Positions 25,701-31,984 of a DNA stretch of 64,000 nucleotides are shown piece by piece (position 1 is the stretch's first letter; each line of letters opens with the position of its first letter). Both the position numbers and the translations under genes were made by a program. Source of the stretch: Mycetocola tolaasinivorans. GTDB lineage: Bacteria; Actinomycetota; Actinomycetes; Actinomycetales; Microbacteriaceae. The stretch lies in contig NZ_RCUX01000004.1 of the NCBI RefSeq assembly GCF_003667565.1, positions 124,001 to 188,000 of the forward strand, given 5' to 3'. The notes beneath the pieces were generated by a model, which saw only the letters and a program-made list of their open reading frames with translations, had not been told where the DNA came from and did no database searches.

Positions 25701-28394
25701 AAGGCTGATAAGAACGGTTCGTTTGACAGGGCGTTCACGATTCCGGCTTCGGTGACGGCCGGTGAGTACACGCTCGCGGTTGTCCGTGCCGATGGCGCCG
25801 TGCTCGATGCTGCCCTGACCGTGACCGCGCCGGCTGAGATTTCGGTTGACGTAACTTCGGTTGTTGCCGGTGAGAGCGTGAGCGTAACGGGATCGCACTT
25901 TACCGATGGTGAAGAGCTGACCGTTGAGCTGCGCTCCAAGAACGGTGGCGACTCTGTTTCGCTGGGTACCGTGAAGGCCGATAAGTACGGTTCGTTTGAC
26001 AAGGTGTTCGACGTTCCCGCTTCGGTGACGGCCGGTGAATATGCGCTCTCCGTGGTGCGTGCCAACGGCGCGGTTCTGGATGCTGCCCTGACCGTGACCG
26101 CTCCGGTGATTCCGGCTGAGGTCTCGGTTGATGTGACCACCGTCGTTGCCGGTGAGAAGGTATCTGTTACGGGATCGCACTTCACCGAGGGTGAAGAGGT
26201 CACGATTGAGCTGCGTTCGAAGAACGGTGGAGACACTGTTTCGCTGGGCGATGTGAAGGCTGACAAGAATGGTTCGTTTGACAAGGCGTTTACCGTTCCG
26301 GCTTCGGTGACGGCCGGTGAGTACACGCTCGCGGTTGTCCGTGTCGATGGTGCTGTGCTTGATGCTGCTCTGACTGTAACCGCACCTGCGGAAATCTCGG
26401 TAGATGCCAACTCGGTAATCGCCGGTGAAGACGTAACCGTTTCGGGTGCTCACTTCACCGAGGGTGAAGCGCTGACTGTTGAGCTGCGCTCGAAGAACGG
26501 TGCAGACACCGTTTCCCTGGGTACTGTGAAGGCCGATAAGAACGGTTCGTTCGAGAAGAACTTCACCGTTCCTGCTGATGCCGCTGCCGGTGAGTTTGCG
26601 CTCTCGGTGGTACGTGCCAACGGTGCGGTGCTCGATGCTGCACTGACCGTGACTGCGCCTGCTGAGATATTGGTTGACGTAACCTCGGTTGTTGCGGGTG
26701 AGAACGTTTCGGTTTCAGGTGTTCGTTTCTCCTCGGAGGAGAGCCTGAAGATCGAGCTGCGCTCGAAGAACGGTGCAGACACCGTTTCCCTGGGTACTGT
26801 GAAGGCCGATAAGAACGGTTCGTTCGAGAAGAACTTCACCGTTCCTGCTGATGCCGCTGCCGGTGAGTTTGCGCTCTCGGTGGTTCGTACCAACGGCGCG
26901 GTCCTTGATGCCGCGCTGACCGTGACCGCTCCGGTGATTCCGGCTGAGATCTCGGTTGATGTGGCTTCGGCTGTTGCTGGCGAGAAGGTATCCGTTACGG
27001 GTGCTCACTTCACCGATGGCGAGAATGTCACCGTTGAGCTCCGTTCGAAGACCGGTGGCGACACCGTTTCGCTGGGTACCGTGAAGGCCGATAAGAACGG
27101 TTCGTTTGACAAGGCGTTCACCGTTCCGGCTGATGCCGCTGCCGGTGACTACGCACTCTCCGTGGTGCGTGCCAACGGCGCGGTCCTCGACGCTGCTCTG
27201 ACCGTAACCGCTCCGGTGATCCCGGCACAGATTTCGGTTGATTCGGGCTCCGTTGTGGCAGGCGAAAAGGTGACCGTTTCGGGTGCTCACTTCACCGATG
27301 GCGAGAGCGTCACCGTTGAGCTGCGTCCGAAGAACGGTGGCGACACCGTTTCGCTGGGTACCGTGAAGGCCGATAAGAACGGTTCGTTCGAGCAGGCGTT
27401 CAGCATTCCCGAGAACGTCACCGAGGGCGAGTACACGATCGTCGTGATGCGTGCCGACGGCACCGAGGTTGAGACCGGCGTTCAGATCACCGAACCCGAG
27501 AAGCCCGTGCTCCCGACCCCGGTGTTCAGCATCGATAACGACACCGTTGTGGCAGGAGAGGACGTGACCATCATCGGACACGACTTCGCCGCGAACGAGG
27601 CCCTGACCGTGGAACTGCGCGGAAACGCATACGTGCGGTTCCCGACCGAACCGCGAGGAATCTCGTTCCAGCGTTCGGCCGACTCGATCAGCCTCGGCAC
27701 CGTAACCGCGAACGCCGACGGTGCGATCCGGAGCGTCCTGACGGTACCCGAAACCGCACCCGAGGGCACCTACGCGCTGACCCTCGTCCGCGCCGACGGT
27801 ACCACACTGGACACCCCGCTCGCCGTGACCGCGGCCGAGCTCCCCGTTGAGCCCACCCCCGAGCCGACCCCGACGGTTGACCCGACTCCGACGGTCGATC
27901 CGACTCCGACGGTCGATCCGACCCCCACGGTTGACCCGACCCCCACGGTTGACCCGACCCCCACGGTTGACCCGACCCCCACGGTTGACCCGACCCCCAC
28001 GGTCGATCCGACCCCCACGGTTGACCCGACCCCCACGGTTGACCCGACTCCGACGGTCGATCCGACTCCGACGGTTGACCCGACTCCGACGGTTGACCCG
28101 ACTCCGACGGTTGACCCGACTCCGACGGTTGACCCGACCCCCACGGTTGACCCGACCGAGCCCACCAGCCCCACCGCAATCCCGACCGACGGGCCCATCT
28201 CACCCACCGGCACCGCAACCGCGGGCCCCGGTGCCGGTCAGATCGACGGTACTGACGGGGCCGCCGGCGCGGACAAGCTGCCGGCCTCCGGTAGCGATGG
28301 TGGTGGCCGAATGGCCGTCCTCGCCGGCGGATTCCTGCTGCTCGGGCTGCTGTTCCTCGGCCTGCGCCGCCGCCGGGTATCGCGTGAGGCATAA
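19719..28394 (+). CDS. Giant repeat-rich cell-wall metallophosphoesterase
   Basis: 2,891 residues from ATG 19719 (AAAAGGAG upstream). Order: signal peptide (cleavage about 59, TAPAFAAG); two jelly-roll-like domains (about 62-240 and 345-510); phosphoesterase domain (about 513-808; motifs YSDVQ, ANGDLV, IGNHEYYG, MTHHVF, TSHTHW); 20 Ig-like repeats of about 91-112 residues (814-2706), of which numbers 4-19 are nearly identical; 16 hexapeptides [E/D]PTPTV (2715-2810); LPASG (2854-2858); membrane helix; basic tail. The N-terminal 800 residues are clearly paralogous to the upstream gene, so this is a tandem duplication with later repeat expansion. First metal motif is again D-x-Q. LPASG differs from LPxTG at the Thr, so the anchoring sortase may differ. 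Likely displays the enzyme far from the wall; substrate unknown. Confidence 0.88.
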   Translation: MNSQPSDLRTPGSGRPGSGSLVRALVPSSRRRGRKVLAAIVSLAVALTAIGIGTAPAFAAGPLSQSFESAPNAQTAPEGWSVDSTNTDGMKAGWQGWTFHTVKQVTDAFPGSGKQNEFSRGQGKVAVVQSDANRPAQDRFDSTLWSDSMDITNSTGGVRVNFDSHYRQGLAPQTAQLVARFDDAEPVVVERFSQDRLNQEVSSIIQAPIGAQKVRIGWQYLQSSNNWYWMIDNVSIFEVNAPENVPFLVGSQKPLVGAGKNTMLTIAGLRPGQQLMATLGQGGSVPDIAPAGVDGTVSIRVFAPEGLENGIHFLSLGGPGIAPTRIPLTVYNSTGSDLASTEKKVWFDGFENDGVWTIPAESDWSVSTLPEIVANWGADRRQAFTIADGNIAVIDAARGAVSGTLTSPAIAVVEGDALELRVDSHFRARANGGQRATITAVYNNGESQVLRALENSSEEALQNRLPMSIPVGTTSVHFEFDFTGADKAGSWMVDNAQLVRGLGELPEGEKALALVDVYSDVQKANDRLRYQVLPGFRNLSERADTLVANGDLVNNGVSAEYSAYNAAYRAGGGTAYPTQIATIGNHEYYGLGSDTSDQYRERFLDATNMRNVGDQGGLWGEQLVGGELPLIWLGSEGYDFIKQTGSGPFVKFSDLQYEWLRDRLAHWKSQNKPVLLMTHHVFADSISGTYINFSRNDYADDTARIAALLEDNPNVTALTSHTHWGAQLNDWSAEKRFDPTRVQAPTLVNTVALTTQYGPSGDWNETGDPKADPVGLQVGLYEDRLRVTAYSFNSRAVPNKIKHIDIAIPGAEPTAPIISTPELAVEDSAVVAGEALAASGTGFAADEALRAELRAAEGSVEPISLGAVTADAEGAFTQALTVPEAVPAGEYLLTIVRADGSTVETAVTISEPVVLVPEMTLDVESVVAGESVTVTGHDFAAGEVLTVELRESAVVEFPTARTGPSFARAPAAVSLGSITADADGAILDTLTVPETVPAGRYGFTLVRPDGATLEQPLEVVAPAIPAEMSLDSETVVAGEAVTVSGLGFAAHEVITAELRSPQGGATVSLGTVTAGVDGAFSQLVSVPENTPAGSFVFTLVRTDGATLEASLAVTAPVIPAEISVDVASVVAGESVSVSGAHFSAEERVRVELRSTNGADTVSLGTATASADGSFEKAFTVPADAAAGAYSLAVVREDGTVLDAGLTVTAPVVPAEMSVDVDSVVAGESVTVSGSHFTEGESVTVELRSTSGGDTVPLGSAKADADGSFEKNFTVPADAAAGEYSLSVVRADGAVLEAALTVTAPAEISVDVTSVVAGESVSVSGVRFSSEESLKIELRSKNGGDTVSLGTAKADKDGSFEKTFTVPASAAAGEYALAVVRANEAVLESALTVTAVVIPAEISVDVATVVAGEIVSVSGAHFTAAEELAVELRSKNGDETVSLGTVTAAADGSFVNNFTVPADAAAGDYALSVVRANGAVLDAALTVTAPAEISVDVTSVVAGESVTVSGARFTDGESVSVELRSKSGGDTVSLGTVKADKNGSFEKKFTVPASATAGEYALSVVRSNGAVLDAGLTVTAPAVISVDVTSVVAGESVAVSGANFSSEESLKVELRSKNGGDTVSLGTVTASADGSFEKTFTVPTDAAAGEYALSVVRSNGAVLDAALTVTAPAEISVDVATVVAGESVSVTGSHFTGGESVSVELRSKNGGDTISLGTVKADKDGSFEKKFTVPASAIAGEYALSVVRSNGAVLDAVLTVTAPAEISVDVTSVVAGENVSVSGSHFTDGENLTVELRSKNGGDTVSLGTVKADKNGSFEKTFTVPTDAAAGEYALSVVRSNGAVLDAVLTVTAPAEISVDVTSVVAGENVSVLGSHFTDGEELTVELRSKNGGDTVSLGTVKADKNGSFENAFTVPADAAAGEYVLSVVRANGAVLDAALTVTAPVIPAEISVDVTTVIAGENVSVAGAHFTDGESVGVELRSKNGGDTVSLGDVKADKNGSFDRAFTIPASVTAGEYTLAVVRADGAVLDAALTVTAPAEISVDVTSVVAGESVSVTGSHFTDGEELTVELRSKNGGDSVSLGTVKADKYGSFDKVFDVPASVTAGEYALSVVRANGAVLDAALTVTAPVIPAEVSVDVTTVVAGEKVSVTGSHFTEGEEVTIELRSKNGGDTVSLGDVKADKNGSFDKAFTVPASVTAGEYTLAVVRVDGAVLDAALTVTAPAEISVDANSVIAGEDVTVSGAHFTEGEALTVELRSKNGADTVSLGTVKADKNGSFEKNFTVPADAAAGEFALSVVRANGAVLDAALTVTAPAEILVDVTSVVAGENVSVSGVRFSSEESLKIELRSKNGADTVSLGTVKADKNGSFEKNFTVPADAAAGEFALSVVRTNGAVLDAALTVTAPVIPAEISVDVASAVAGEKVSVTGAHFTDGENVTVELRSKTGGDTVSLGTVKADKNGSFDKAFTVPADAAAGDYALSVVRANGAVLDAALTVTAPVIPAQISVDSGSVVAGEKVTVSGAHFTDGESVTVELRPKNGGDTVSLGTVKADKNGSFEQAFSIPENVTEGEYTIVVMRADGTEVETGVQITEPEKPVLPTPVFSIDNDTVVAGEDVTIIGHDFAANEALTVELRGNAYVRFPTEPRGISFQRSADSISLGTVTANADGAIRSVLTVPETAPEGTYALTLVRADGTTLDTPLAVTAAELPVEPTPEPTPTVDPTPTVDPTPTVDPTPTVDPTPTVDPTPTVDPTPTVDPTPTVDPTPTVDPTPTVDPTPTVDPTPTVDPTPTVDPTPTVDPTPTVDPTPTVDPTEPTSPTAIPTDGPISPTGTATAGPGAGQIDGTDGAAGADKLPASGSDGGGRMAVLAGGFLLLGLLFLGLRRRRVSREA
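22160..27840 (+). repeat. Array of 20 Ig-like coding repeats (about 273-336 bp each)
   Basis: Each unit reads roughly AEISVDVTSVVAGESVSVSG, then xHFTDGE, VELRSKNGGDTVSLGTVKA, DKNGSFEKxFTVPA, AGEYALSVVRANGAVLDA and ALTVTAP. Units alternate between a 91-residue form and a 94-95-residue form carrying VIP at the joint. Numbers 1-3 and 20 are divergent; 4-19 are homogenised. Blocks of more than 80 identical bases recur one period (273 bp) apart, for example at 24961 and 25234. Confidence 0.9.
27861..28148 (+). repeat. 18-bp minisatellite, 16 copies
   Basis: 16 uninterrupted 18-bp units encode [E/D]PTPTV. Synonymous variants (ACTCCGACGGTC, ACCCCCACGGTT and so on) cluster in runs, which points to stepwise duplication. 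Length change would keep the frame. Confidence 0.92.
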
Positions 28395-28428
28395 CCCCCG
28401 CGCCCGAATCTCCGGGCACCGCGGATAA

Positions 28429-28466
28429 CACGAACGCCCACGACCAATCGGTCGTGGGCGTTCGTG
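28429..28466. terminator. Bidirectional terminator after the giant gene
   Basis: Perfect 17-bp stem (CACGAACGCCCACGACC and complement), loop AATC, between converging genes. Confidence 0.88.
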
Positions 28467-28484
28467 CGTGGCGGTGGCGAGGGG

Positions 28485-29489
28485 CTAGCCCTTCACCGCT
28501 CCGCCCATGCCGGCGGACTTCAGGAACAGGCCCTGGAAGATGATGAACAGCACGATCGGCACCAGCGTCGAGATCGCCAGGGCAGCCAGGTAGGTGCCCA
28601 GATCGATGGTCTGCTGCAGCTGCGGCAGACGCACCGACAGCGGCTGAACCTCGGGGAGCGCCAGCACGAGCTTGGGCCAGAGGAAGTCCTTCCAGGCGGC
28701 GATCACCGCGAAGACCGACACCACACCGATGATGGGCTTCGAGAGCGGCAGCACTATCTGCCAGAAGATGCGGAACGACCCGGCACCCTCGGTCCGTGCG
28801 GCCTCAAAGATCTCCGGCGGGAGGTTTTCGAAGAAGCGCTTGACCAGCAGGATGTTGAACGCGTTCGCCCCGGCCGGCAGCCACACCGCCCAGAACGTAT
28901 TCTGCAGCGAGATCCCGAGGAAGGGCACGTCCAGAATGGTCAGGTACAGCGGCACGAGCAGCACCACCGAGGGAACAAACAGCGTGGCCAGCACGAGGGC
29001 GTTCAGCACCTTCGCGTAGGCGGGCTTCAGGATGGCCAGCACATAGCCGGCGGTCATCGTCACGATCAGCTGCATTACCAGCACACCGAGGGCCACCCAG
29101 ACGGTGTTCATGAACTGCACATCGAGGCCGATGGTGGTCCAGGCCTTGCTGACGTTATCCCAGGCGAAACCGTTCGGGAACAGCGCCATCGGCGTGCGCA
29201 GGGTGTCCTGCGTGGGGGTGATCGCGGCCTTCGCAAGCCACAGGATCGGGCCGAGGCCGCCGATCGCGAGCAGCACGAGCAGGGTGATCTGGATACCGTT
29301 CGCCGAGCGACGGATACCGCGGCGGCTCCACTCGTTCGAGGAAATAATCCCGCGATCCAGGCCCTCCGAGGAGGCGGCCTTCTTCGCCTTTTTGCCGCGG
29401 CGGGGGCGCAGCGGGGAATTCGGTTCGGTGAGGATCGCAGCCTCAGCTTCGGCGGTGACAACGCCGCCCAGGGTCGGTGAGGTGGTCAA
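28485..29489 (-). CDS. Carbohydrate ABC transporter permease (MalG-type)
   Basis: 334 residues from TTG 29489. This start is chosen because it overlaps the upstream stop as TTGA and has GGAG six bases before it; another TTG at 29501 is possible. Long basic N-terminus (LRPRRGKKAKKAASSEG), then six membrane segments. EAA motif EAARTEGAGSFRIFWQIVLPLSKPI and the ending GLFLKSAGMGGAVKG are typical of CUT1 MalG-like permeases. Imports an alpha-glucoside or oligosaccharide with the next two genes. No ATPase is encoded in the operon, so a shared MsiK-type ATPase elsewhere is expected. Confidence 0.88.
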   Translation of the reverse strand: MTTSPTLGGVVTAEAEAAILTEPNSPLRPRRGKKAKKAASSEGLDRGIISSNEWSRRGIRRSANGIQITLLVLLAIGGLGPILWLAKAAITPTQDTLRTPMALFPNGFAWDNVSKAWTTIGLDVQFMNTVWVALGVLVMQLIVTMTAGYVLAILKPAYAKVLNALVLATLFVPSVVLLVPLYLTILDVPFLGISLQNTFWAVWLPAGANAFNILLVKRFFENLPPEIFEAARTEGAGSFRIFWQIVLPLSKPIIGVVSVFAVIAAWKDFLWPKLVLALPEVQPLSVRLPQLQQTIDLGTYLAALAISTLVPIVLFIIFQGLFLKSAGMGGAVKG

Positions 29490-30424
29490 TTCTTGCTCCA
29501 ACCAGAGGTGAGACGGAAGTACACGAAGGACAGCAGGGCGAGGAAGAGCGCCAGCATCACGCTGAGGGCCGTCGCGGAGCCGTAGTTACCACCGAGGCTG
29601 TTCTGGAAGCCGTAGCGGTAGATGAGTTGGAGGAGGGTCACCGTGGAGTTGGCCGGGCCTCCATCCGTAAAGAGGAATGGTTCGAGGAAGACCTGGGCGG
29701 TACCGATGATCTGCAGAATCAGTGTGATCAGCAGCACACCGCGCAGCTGCGGCAGGGTCACGTGCCAAATCTTGCGCCAGATACCCGCGCCGTCGATCTC
29801 GGCGGCGTCATACAGCTCGGGGGCCACACCGGTGAGGGCTGCGAGGTAGATGATGATGGTTCCACCGGCGGCGGCCCAGGTGGCCTCCAGCACGATCGAG
29901 GGCATCGCCATGGTGGCATCCTGAATCCAGGGGAAGGGCCCAAGACCCACCCAGCCGAGGATGGTGTTGAACACACCGTTGGGGCCCGCATCGTAGAAGA
30001 ACTTCCACAGCAGCACCGCGACAACCGGCGGGATGACCACGGGCAAATAGGCGAGGACCGAGTACAGGCCGCGAGCCCGACGCACCTCGCTCATGAGCAC
30101 GGCCGCGATCAGCGGGATCGGGTAACCGAAAATCAGCGCGAGCAGCGCAAACCAACCGGTGTTCTGCAGGGCGGTCCAAAATACCGGGTCCTCCAGCACG
30201 CGCTGGAAGTTCAGCAGACCCACGAACTGCGGTTCGGTGATCAGGTTGGTCTTCTGGAAGCTCATCACGAACGCGCGGATGATCGGGTAGAACGAGAACA
30301 GCCCAAAGATGATGATCATCGGGGCGGCGAAGAGGAGATTGGAGAGCCCACCGCCACGCAACCAGGTGCGTGGATTCCGGGCGCGCCGACGCTTGGTCGG
30401 TGCGGGTTTGGTGAGGGTGGTCAT
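29486..30424 (-). CDS. Carbohydrate ABC transporter permease (MalF-type)
   Basis: 312 residues from ATG 30424 (MTTLTKPAPTKRRRARNPR), preceded by AGGAAGG; an in-frame ATG at 30490 would add 22 residues without similarity to permeases. Membrane segments begin at NLLFAAPMIIIFGLFSFYPIIRAF. EAA motif is YDAAEIDGAGIWRKIWHVTLPQLRG. CUT1 UgpA/MalF-like. Pairs with the MalG-type protein, whose start overlaps its stop by 4 nt, to form the heterodimeric channel. Confidence 0.88.
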   Translation of the reverse strand: MTTLTKPAPTKRRRARNPRTWLRGGGLSNLLFAAPMIIIFGLFSFYPIIRAFVMSFQKTNLITEPQFVGLLNFQRVLEDPVFWTALQNTGWFALLALIFGYPIPLIAAVLMSEVRRARGLYSVLAYLPVVIPPVVAVLLWKFFYDAGPNGVFNTILGWVGLGPFPWIQDATMAMPSIVLEATWAAAGGTIIIYLAALTGVAPELYDAAEIDGAGIWRKIWHVTLPQLRGVLLITLILQIIGTAQVFLEPFLFTDGGPANSTVTLLQLIYRYGFQNSLGGNYGSATALSVMLALFLALLSFVYFRLTSGWSKN

Positions 30425-30583
30425 GGTGGCGGTGGTGCCTTCCTGCACGGGGGAAAAACGTGGTGTGACCGCGGGGATGGGAGCCCCCATCCCCGCGGCC
30501 GGTGTGGTGTCGAAACACTCACGGATGATACTTACGCGGCGTGAACCGCGGACCGCTCGCCAACGCTGGCGGGCGAGTGATGC

Positions 30584-31963
30584 CTACTTCTGGTTCAGGA
30601 TGGCCTGAGCGTCGGAGTTTGCCTGCTTCAGCAGGGCGTCGATGTCCGCGTTCTTATCCGTGAGTACTGCCTGGACCACCGGCGACAGGATGCCGTAGAT
30701 GTCCTGGGTGCTCTTGGTGGGCTCGATCTCCAGCGGCTGGTCGAAGATCCGCGAGGTGAACGGTGCCACGGCCTCCTGGGGTACGTTGATGTACTCCTTG
30801 ATCCACTCACGCGACTGATCCAGGGTGGCCTTGTCGAAGATCGGCAGGGCCGGGGTACCGACGGCCTGGTTGGCGGCGGCGAGGGTCTTCGCGTCGGTGA
30901 CGGCGGCATCCTTGTCGAGGTACTTCTGCAGGTAGTAGAAGTTGATCCACTTGATCGCGGCCTTCTTCTGCTCCTCGGTAGCCTTACCGTTCACGACCGA
31001 GAGGGTACCTCCACCGAGTACGGCGGCGTTGCTGCCCTCGAGGGGCAGGGTGGTGATGCCGTAGTGCGAGGGGTCCATCTGGTTCTCGCGGATGAGGGCG
31101 GTGTAGAGGTCGCTACCACCGGTGAACATACCGATCTGGCCGGAGGCGAACGCCTTGTTGATGGTGCCCCAGTCATACAGGAAGTTCGACCCCATGGAGT
31201 TGTCTTCCCAGCGCAGCTCCTTGAGGAACTCCAGCGACTTCTTGGTCGCCGGGTTGTCGAGGGTTGCGGTGACCTTGTCGCCGTCGATGGTCTGCATGCG
31301 GCCGCCGTGGGCGTAGGTCGCCACGGTGGTCTGCCATCCACCGGTGGCACCCTGGGTCATCTGCATGTAGCCGGCCTGGCCGGTCTTCTCCGAGATGGTC
31401 TTGGCCGCGGCGCGGACCTCATCCCAGGTTGTCGGCGGCTTGTCCGGGTCGAGTCCGGCCTGCTTGAACAGGTCGCGGTTGTACTGCAGACCGTTTCCGT
31501 ATGCCTCGCGGGGAACGGCGAAGATGTGGCCCTTATCGTCGGTACCGGCCTGGAACACGTTCTGGTTGAACTTGTCGTAGAACGGCAGCGCCTTGACCTC
31601 TTCGGTGATGTCGGCGAGCTGGCCGTTCTCGATCAGGGTCTGACCGTCGGTGAACGGGATGGTGTAGACGATCGGCAGGGTGCCACCGGCGAGCAGCGCG
31701 GGGAAGGTGTCGGCCTTCCACTCGTACTCGACCGGCTTGATCTTGATGTCCTTGTTCGCGGCCTCGAACTGCTTGACCTGTTCGTTGAACGCGTCAAATG
31801 CTGCCTGCTCGGTACCGGGAATGAGGCTGACAACCGAGAGCTCGACCTGTCCGCCTTCGGACCCGCCGTCTCCGGGCTTTGCTCCGTTAGAACAACCGGC
31901 CAGCAGGCCGAGTGTTGCAATGGCGGAGACCGTAACGATCAACGCCTTCTTGGGTGACTTCAT
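30584..31963 (-). CDS. Sugar-binding lipoprotein (CUT1 family)
   Basis: 459 residues from ATG 31963; GAAAGG lies 8 nt before it, whereas the ATG two codons upstream is too close to that site. Lipobox LLAGCS (Cys about 24). SBP_bac_1 fold: ELSVVSLIPGTEQAAFDAFNEQVKQFEAANKDIKI, LLAGGTLPIVYTIPF, GLQYNRDLFKQAGLDPDKPPTTWDEVRAAAKTI and MFTGGSDLYTAL. Captures an oligosaccharide outside the membrane for the two permeases. Sits between the GH13 gene and malF-type permease in one minus-strand operon. Ligand probably an alpha-glucoside, given the GH13 neighbour. Confidence 0.88.
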   Translation of the reverse strand: MKSPKKALIVTVSAIATLGLLAGCSNGAKPGDGGSEGGQVELSVVSLIPGTEQAAFDAFNEQVKQFEAANKDIKIKPVEYEWKADTFPALLAGGTLPIVYTIPFTDGQTLIENGQLADITEEVKALPFYDKFNQNVFQAGTDDKGHIFAVPREAYGNGLQYNRDLFKQAGLDPDKPPTTWDEVRAAAKTISEKTGQAGYMQMTQGATGGWQTTVATYAHGGRMQTIDGDKVTATLDNPATKKSLEFLKELRWEDNSMGSNFLYDWGTINKAFASGQIGMFTGGSDLYTALIRENQMDPSHYGITTLPLEGSNAAVLGGGTLSVVNGKATEEQKKAAIKWINFYYLQKYLDKDAAVTDAKTLAAANQAVGTPALPIFDKATLDQSREWIKEYINVPQEAVAPFTSRIFDQPLEIEPTKSTQDIYGILSPVVQAVLTDKNADIDALLKQANSDAQAILNQK

Positions 31964-31984
31964 TGTCATTACCTTTCGTTGTGA

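Noticed and set aside
22160..28148. Possible CRISPR-like array
   Set aside because: Repeats are contiguous coding units of 273-336 bp and 18 bp with no unique spacers; no cas genes.
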